Shown here: positions 6,151 through 9,928 of the stretch, in pieces
Numbering within the stretch: position 1 is the first letter of the stretch
Layout of the letters: each line of letters opens with the position of its first letter
Source of the DNA: an uncultured Clostridiaceae bacterium
GTDB lineage: Bacteria; Bacillota; Clostridia; Lachnospirales; Lachnospiraceae
Length of the DNA: 9,928 nucleotides
Assembly: GCA_949948825.1 (NCBI GenBank)
Contig: CATLIJ010000078.1
Coordinates: 1 to 9,928, forward strand
Reading direction: 5' to 3'
Made by a program: the position numbers and the translations under genes
The notes under the pieces: model-generated
The model's database searches: none
Told to the model about the DNA's origin: nothing
Seen by the model: the letters and a program-made list of their open reading frames with translations, nothing else

Positions 6151-6181
6151 GTGCTCTCTTTTTTAAAGTCCAAGCATTTGT

Positions 6182-6210
6182 AGTATACACTTATTTTTCT
6201 TATCATTCAA
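6182..6210 (-). promoter_or_regulatory. Promoter of the 174-residue unknown protein
   Basis: Minus strand: TTGAAT (6205-6210, 4 of 6), 17-base spacer, TATACT (6182-6187, 5 of 6). Start is predicted near 6175, about 135 nt before the ATG at 6039. Confidence 0.6.
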
Positions 6211-6243
6211 GTTTTTATTTAGAAGACAAAAACCGCCTGCTCA

Positions 6244-6252
6244 GTACACTGG
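6244..6252. repeat. Left copy of the 9-bp direct repeat flanking the cloverleaf element
   Basis: GTACACTGG, identical to 6401-6409. The left copy sits within CAGTACACTG, itself nearly palindromic. The last G is shared with the outer stem of the element, so the duplication may be 8 or 9 bp. Confidence 0.6.
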
Positions 6253-6400
6253 TTACAGTTCACGGGGCGGGGAATCTGACATAAATTTGGGTGTCAAGCT
6301 CGCTTGTAAGCCCAAATTTATGCCAGATTTCACATCAGGCGAACGCCTGATGCTTCTTGTCGTCGAAGACGGGCAAGAAGATGCCCCCGTGAACCGTAAC
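6252..6400 (-). repeat. 149-bp cloverleaf-like inverted-repeat element, possible non-autonomous mobile element or structured RNA
   Basis: Nearly every base is in a stem. Outer arms 6252-6267 and 6385-6400 pair over 16 positions. Three hairpins are packed end to end inside: 6273-6329 (19-bp arms, with an inner CAAG/CTTG stem), 6333-6352 (CATCAGGCG/CGCCTGATG, perfect) and 6353-6380 (CTTCTTG/CAAGAAG with GTC/GAC at the tip). The layout is a four-way junction. An exact direct repeat GTACACTGG flanks it (6244-6252 and 6401-6409), like a target-site duplication. In the outer stem and first hairpin the single mismatch on the plus strand (A-C) becomes a G-U pair on the minus strand, which suggests the RNA form, if any, is on the minus strand. 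No reading frame of quality is present. It lies between the deacetylase gene and the promoter of the small protein gene. Class not recognised. Confidence 0.7.
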
Positions 6401-6409
6401 GTACACTGG
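6401..6409. repeat. Right copy of the 9-bp direct repeat flanking the cloverleaf element
   Basis: GTACACTGG directly abuts the right outer arm of the element and matches the left copy exactly. Confidence 0.6.
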
Positions 6410-6524
6410 CAAACGGTTTTCAAACACACATATTCTCACAAAGCAAGTCAAATGCCCGTGGGGGTACAGCACCTTGGCTCATTGCCCGCGGAAATAAACC
6501 AGATCTGTCAAAACGGACCGTCTT
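6410..6524. other. Gene-free remainder of the intergenic region
   Basis: Between the element and the stop codon of the deacetylase gene. I see no gene, no convincing terminator for the deacetylase and no clear promoter. There are only small possible stems (GGT/ACC near 6463-6475) and a partial repeat of CGGGCA on the minus strand. It may be part of a larger version of the neighbouring repeat element, but nothing here proves it. Confidence 0.4.
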
Positions 6525-7571
6525 TTAAGGCCGGAATGCACTATACACCTTTCCGTTTTCCAGTCCTCCCCGGTATTTGGCCATCTCGCTGACTGTCACC
6601 AGCTGATATCCCCTCTCCACCAGCTTGGGAATCATCTGAACCGCAGCATCCCCGGTCTGTCTGTAGAGCTCATGCATCAAAATAATATCCCCATCCTTCA
6701 CATTTCCCAAAACCTTATCTACTGTGCTTTGGGTATTTTTTGTTTTCCAGTCCAGGGTATCCACGCTCCACATGATAATCGGCGCATGGACATTAGCCAG
6801 AACCGTGGCGTTCTTGTTTCCTCCTGGCAGCCGCACTGTGGCCGGAGTCACGCCGCTGACCTCCTGGATGATCTGGCTTCCCTTATTGATCTGATATTGA
6901 ATCTGTGCTGCGTCCAACTTATTAAGATACTTATGCTCGTAAGTATGATTGCCAATCTCATGTCCCTCTGCTGCCATTCTCTGCATCTCGGTCCGATAAG
7001 AAGGGCAGCGGTCTCCTACCACATAGAAAGTAGCCTTACCTCCATACTGGGCCAGACAATCCATAATCTGGTTTCCCACAGGAGCAAAAGGACCATCATC
7101 AAAAGTCAGAGCCACCATAGGACGGTCAGGATCAATGACTCTTCCGGCGTCTGGCTGACTTACATTCTCCTGAACCGCTGCCGGATCTTCAGAATCCACA
7201 GCTGACTGCGCTGCTTCCTCCTGCCGGCCGCTGTCCTCTGCCGGCTGTTCCTGCTCCAAAGGCACAGCCTCCTCCTGCTGGTCATTCACCTCCGCTGGCT
7301 GTTCCTCCAGACGCCCATTCTCCTGAGGCGCAGGGGCTTCCGGCTGACGGTCCTCCTCCTGCATCATCCCCGGTCCATCTGTCCGGACGCCATTTTCATC
7401 CACCCAGTAAGCTACTCCCGGCCCCTTTTCCATATCCACCCACTGGTTTCTTGGCTGATCCTGTCCCGGCATCTCCTGCGCCATCACTGGCGCTGCCGCC
7501 AAAAGCGCCAATAACGCCGCCAGACTAAAAGCTCCGGACACTCTTTTTCCCCATATACTTCTCTTTCCCAT
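6525..7571 (-). CDS. Secreted polysaccharide deacetylase (NodB homology domain, CE4)
   Basis: 348 residues. A signal peptide covers about 1-31 (basic start, LAALLALLAAAPVMA). Residues 42-66 carry an aromatic WVDENG-type stretch reminiscent of a single wall-binding repeat, and 67-145 is a Glu/Gln/Pro-rich linker. The NodB domain spans about 150-335 with all five family motifs: TFDDGP (156-161, catalytic D158 and metal-binding D159), HTYEH (209-213, metal-binding H209 and H213), RLPGG (247-251), VDTLDW (270-275) and LMHE (298-301, H300). It would remove acetyl groups from N-acetylated sugars, most likely peptidoglycan or another envelope polysaccharide, outside the membrane; the exact substrate is not shown. 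In the last motif Glu follows His where Asp is more usual. GGGAGG lies 8 nt before the ATG. It follows the AEC transporter gene by 23 nt and is probably co-transcribed with it. Confidence 0.92.
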   Translation of the reverse strand: MGKRSIWGKRVSGAFSLAALLALLAAAPVMAQEMPGQDQPRNQWVDMEKGPGVAYWVDENGVRTDGPGMMQEEDRQPEAPAPQENGRLEEQPAEVNDQQEEAVPLEQEQPAEDSGRQEEAAQSAVDSEDPAAVQENVSQPDAGRVIDPDRPMVALTFDDGPFAPVGNQIMDCLAQYGGKATFYVVGDRCPSYRTEMQRMAAEGHEIGNHTYEHKYLNKLDAAQIQYQINKGSQIIQEVSGVTPATVRLPGGNKNATVLANVHAPIIMWSVDTLDWKTKNTQSTVDKVLGNVKDGDIILMHELYRQTGDAAVQMIPKLVERGYQLVTVSEMAKYRGGLENGKVYSAFRP

Positions 7572-7594
7572 TTGTATATCCTCCCTAAAAAATT

Positions 7595-8515
7595 TTATAG
7601 CAAAATCATCAATGCTCCGGTTATCATCACAATACTGACCACAATCGACAAAGAATTTACTGCACTTGCCATCTCCACATCTCCCTCTAGCTTCCCGGTA
7701 AATGCAGGCGCCACGGAAGACACTGGACCTAAAGCGGTCAAAGCCATCGCCTGCCGCACCTCCAGATCAAACGGAAGAAGAAAATAAGCTGCCAAAGCCA
7801 GAATCACTCCCGTTCCATAACGAATTACCAAAATCTTCAGAATCCGGGCAAGCTTGTCCTTCTCCATCCGTATCTCAAACCCAATGCCAATCATCAAAAG
7901 GGCCAGAAATGCATTGGCATTGCCCACAGTCTCCGCATAAGAAGTCACCACCTGAGGCAGAGAAATTCTAAGAACTGCCAGCAGAGTCATAATCAGATAA
8001 GCGTCAAAGGGCAAAGAAGAAAACAGGCTTTTTGCCACATTTTTCACAGAAGGCTTTTCCCCGGTTCCCGCCGCTATAGAAGCAACCGTAAAAGTAGCTC
8101 CTGTACACATTACTGCATTTCCTGCGTCAAAAAGGCTGGTAGCTGCAAATCCAATTGGCCCCAAAAAGCTCTGGACAAACGGAATCGTAAAATTCCCGAT
8201 ATTATAACCAGACAGATTAATCATGGAAAAGGCCCGCTGCGCTCTGGTACTGTGCAGCTCTGACATATAACCGATCCCTACCATCACCACATTGGCTGCC
8301 AGTCCCAGGACGCACATAAACAGCAGAGAATTATCCATGGCAATCCGGCTGAAGTTGGAAACAATCGCACAAGGCAAAGTAATGCGTACTACAATCTTGG
8401 AAATCAGGTAAAAATCATCCGGATGGAAAAATCCCTTTTTCTTTAAAACATATCCTGTAACAATAATTAAAATAAATGCTGCCGCCTTTGCAAGCACAGT
8501 GAAGATTCCCTCCAT
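7595..8515 (-). CDS. AEC-family (auxin efflux carrier-like) membrane transporter
   Basis: 306 residues, the usual size of the family. Hydrophobic segments run through the whole protein, about ten in number, with a typical short hydrophilic centre (GTGEKPSVKNV). Family-typical features are the first helix followed by GYVLKKKGFF, LPCAIVSNFSR, NLSGYNIGNFTIPFVQSFLG with conserved Gly/Asn/Pro in the first half, and GPVSSVAPAFTGKLEGDVEMASAVNSLSI at the end. AEC proteins export or exchange organic acids and related anions; the substrate here cannot be told. A longer frame reaches 8659 but would add 48 unrelated residues. The ATG at 8515 has AAAGGAG at proper spacing and starts with the expected first helix. 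An extended -10 promoter lies about 20 nt upstream. The deacetylase gene follows after 23 nt; no functional link between them is obvious. Confidence 0.9.
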   Translation of the reverse strand: MEGIFTVLAKAAAFILIIVTGYVLKKKGFFHPDDFYLISKIVVRITLPCAIVSNFSRIAMDNSLLFMCVLGLAANVVMVGIGYMSELHSTRAQRAFSMINLSGYNIGNFTIPFVQSFLGPIGFAATSLFDAGNAVMCTGATFTVASIAAGTGEKPSVKNVAKSLFSSLPFDAYLIMTLLAVLRISLPQVVTSYAETVGNANAFLALLMIGIGFEIRMEKDKLARILKILVIRYGTGVILALAAYFLLPFDLEVRQAMALTALGPVSSVAPAFTGKLEGDVEMASAVNSLSIVVSIVMITGALMILL

Positions 8516-8541
8516 AATCCTCTCCTTTCCAGTCCTGCAGT

Positions 8542-8570
8542 ATTTTACCAGATATAAAAAGGGGGTGCAA
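8542..8570 (-). promoter_or_regulatory. Extended -10 promoter of the AEC transporter gene
   Basis: Minus strand TGGTAAAAT (-10 hexamer 8542-8547, 5 of 6, with TG one base upstream) and a weak TTGCAC (8565-8570) at 17 bases. Start is predicted near 8535, giving a leader of only about 20 nt. Confidence 0.6.
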
Positions 8571-8663
8571 CCGGTTTTTACGAAAAATCGAAAAAAAGAA
8601 AACATCCTTATTACAATCCAGATGACATGTTGGTGAAACAAATGGAAAAAGGTCCCCATGAAA

Positions 8664-8700
8664 GGAGAAAGAGAACATCTCCAGACTTGTTCTCTTCTCC
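8664..8700 (-). terminator. Hairpin downstream of the sugar permease genes, probable terminator
   Basis: On the minus strand GGAGAAGAGAACA pairs with TGTTCTCTTTCTCC (13 bp with one bulged T, 10-base loop). It begins 36 bp after the stop of the MalG-type permease. The following T-run is poor (TTTC, with TTTTT only 14 nt later), so it may also serve mainly as a 3' RNA-stabilising structure. Confidence 0.6.
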
Positions 8701-8736
8701 TCTCACAGAGACCTGCCCATGCAGTCTTCAGTTGCC

Positions 8737-9579
8737 TTATCCCTTAATCCCAGTAGAAGCAATTCCCTCTACATAATACTTTTGCAGGAACACAAACATC
8801 AAAAGCATCGGAATGGCAGAAATGGTCAGGGAAGCCATAATCGCTCCGTAATGAATGGGCTTTGAGCCGAAAAAGGTCTGAATGGCCAGCTGTATGGTCC
8901 GCATATCCTCCCCGGTCACGACCAGCATGGGCCACATAAAATCATTCCAGTGTGACACAAAATCCAGAATAAAAATCGTGGCATACACAGTTCCGGATAT
9001 GGGCATTACAATGGTAAAAAAGGTCTTAATGGGGCCGCAGCCGTCAATGGCAGCTGCCTCCAAAAGGTCATCCGGAATATCCAGGAAAAACTGCCGGAAC
9101 ATGTACACAGAAAAACATTTTCCCACAAAAGGCACAATCAGTCCGGCCCAGGTATTAACCCAGCCAAAACCTGCCACCTCCTTGTACAAGGGCAGCATAA
9201 TGGCTTCCATGGGAAGCACCATCAGGCTGATAATCAAGGTCAGCAAAAGCTCCCTTCCCTTAAAATGAAACTTTGCCAGAGCATAACCGCACAGAGAATT
9301 GACTCCCAAATCCAGCACCACAATCAAAAACACATAAAACAAGCTGTTTAAAATAAATTTAAACATATTGACTCTGGTGAACACCTCCACATAGTTGGAA
9401 AGGGAGGCCGAACTGGGCCAAAAGGTCTTAATGGTGTTCATCTCAGCAAAGATCTGAGCCTCCGGCTTTAAGGAGGAGGCAATCATCCACAAAAGCGGAG
9501 ATACAAAAATCAGTGCAACCAGCGTATTGCCGCCGTAAAACAACGCGGTTCCCAGCATATCTTTATTTTTCTTCCCCAT
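8737..9579 (-). CDS. Sugar ABC transporter permease, MalG type
   Basis: 280 residues, standard for the family. It is one of two inner-membrane subunits of a carbohydrate importer of the CUT1 kind. Six hydrophobic segments are visible, the first at about 12-33 and the last near 251-266. Family marks are an SLKPEAQIF segment after the first helix, the cytoplasmic EAA loop EAAAIDGCGPIKTFFTIVMP (174-193) that contacts the ATPase, the FVSHWNDFMWPML segment (207-219), and the C-terminal GIASTGIKG. AGGAGGG (9587-9593) lies 7 nt before the ATG and overlaps the stop codon of the preceding MalF-type gene, so translation is likely coupled. The solute-binding protein is not in the window, and neither is the ATPase, which in Clostridia is often encoded elsewhere. 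The sugar cannot be told. Confidence 0.93.
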   Translation of the reverse strand: MGKKNKDMLGTALFYGGNTLVALIFVSPLLWMIASSLKPEAQIFAEMNTIKTFWPSSASLSNYVEVFTRVNMFKFILNSLFYVFLIVVLDLGVNSLCGYALAKFHFKGRELLLTLIISLMVLPMEAIMLPLYKEVAGFGWVNTWAGLIVPFVGKCFSVYMFRQFFLDIPDDLLEAAAIDGCGPIKTFFTIVMPISGTVYATIFILDFVSHWNDFMWPMLVVTGEDMRTIQLAIQTFFGSKPIHYGAIMASLTISAIPMLLMFVFLQKYYVEGIASTGIKG

Positions 9580-9591
9580 ATCTGCTCCCTC

Positions 9592-9928
9592 CTAATCTGC
9601 CTTGATAACCCGCTTTAACATCAGGGACATGGTCACTACAATGACGAAAAATACGGTTGCCACACTGCAGGCATAGCCAAAGTTCCGGCTCTGAAAGCCC
9701 TGCTCATAAATATAATACACCAGAGTCCGGGTGGAATTCTGCGGACCGCCCTGGGTCATAACATAAGGCTGAGTAAACAGCTTCATGGCCTGAATCATGG
9801 TAATCATCACAACATATTTGATCACATTTTTAAGTCCCGGCAAAGTTATATAGCGAAACTGATCCCACTTGTTGGCCCCGTCAATGGAGGCTGCCTCATA
9901 CTGATCCCCCGGAATAGCCTGAAGGCCT
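9592..9928 (-). CDS. Sugar ABC transporter permease, MalF type, C-terminal part
   Basis: The last 111 residues are in the window; the start lies beyond the right edge. The frame is open to the window end. It contains the EAA loop YEAASIDGANKWDQFRYITL near its start, then KLFTQPYVMTQGGPQNSTRT, typical of MalF-type permeases, a final membrane helix (about VATVFFVIVVTMSLML) and the basic end KRVIKAD. It partners with the MalG-type permease 12 nt downstream to form the membrane channel of a sugar importer. A start inside this segment would be false, because the EAA motif extends upstream in the same frame. Confidence 0.93.
   Translation of the reverse strand, partial: GLQAIPGDQYEAASIDGANKWDQFRYITLPGLKNVIKYVVMITMIQAMKLFTQPYVMTQGGPQNSTRTLVYYIYEQGFQSRNFGYACSVATVFFVIVVTMSLMLKRVIKAD

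Noticed and set aside
5909..6190. 93-codon minus-strand frame overlapping the start of the unknown protein gene
   Set aside because: No ribosome binding site, overlaps the gene at 5515-6039 in another frame, and its start lies upstream of the predicted transcript start.
6482..6510. AAAACGGACCGTCTTTT considered as terminator of the deacetylase gene
   Set aside because: The stem would need an impossible one-base loop or has only short arms; no T-run follows a stable GC stem.
6287..6592. 101-codon plus-strand reading frame across the intergenic region and the end of the deacetylase gene
   Set aside because: It runs through the stems of the cloverleaf element, overlaps a certain gene on the other strand, and has no good ribosome binding site or family likeness.
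8516..8659. 48-codon N-terminal extension of the AEC transporter frame
   Set aside because: The ATG at 8515 has a good ribosome binding site and begins with the first helix expected of the family; the extension crosses the promoter and has no family likeness.

Overview
The window looks like chromosomal DNA from a gut-type Lachnospiraceae/Clostridia bacterium. Three things suggest this: a class A RNase P RNA, a split purine pathway (stand-alone AICAR transformylase plus PurO-type IMP cyclohydrolase), and secreted proteins with cell-wall-binding repeats. Base composition is moderate, and AGGAGG ribosome binding sites and TTGACA/TATAAT promoters are common. The assignment to a family is inference; no rRNA is present. 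Every convincing gene lies on the minus strand, so transcription runs from the right end to the left end.

Right end (9928 to 8737): the end of a MalF-type and a complete MalG-type sugar ABC permease, translationally packed, followed by a strong hairpin. Next (8515 to 6525) is a likely two-gene unit: an AEC-family membrane transporter with its own extended -10 promoter, and a secreted NodB-type polysaccharide deacetylase. Then comes a gene-free stretch of about 485 bases (6040-6524). It holds a 149-bp cloverleaf-like inverted-repeat element flanked by an exact 9-bp direct repeat, then a promoter and a structured leader for a small unrecognised protein (5515-6039). A heptad-repeat coiled-coil protein follows, with an excellent promoter.

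Centre (4827 to 4447): rnpB, with a near-consensus promoter and an intrinsic terminator. Immediately after it comes a secreted protein with choline-binding-like repeats whose C-terminal half resembles an anthrax-lethal-factor-type zincin that has lost its metal ligands (inference).

Left third (3378 to 1): a promoter with a perfect -10 and a structured leader of about 175 nt precedes a tight run of genes. These are two small membrane proteins of unknown function, then PurO (IMP cyclohydrolase) and AICAR transformylase (cut by the window edge). Together the last two replace the usual bifunctional PurH for the final steps of IMP synthesis. The most unusual items are the cloverleaf element, the apparent pseudo-protease, and the pairing of unknown membrane proteins with the split purine genes.
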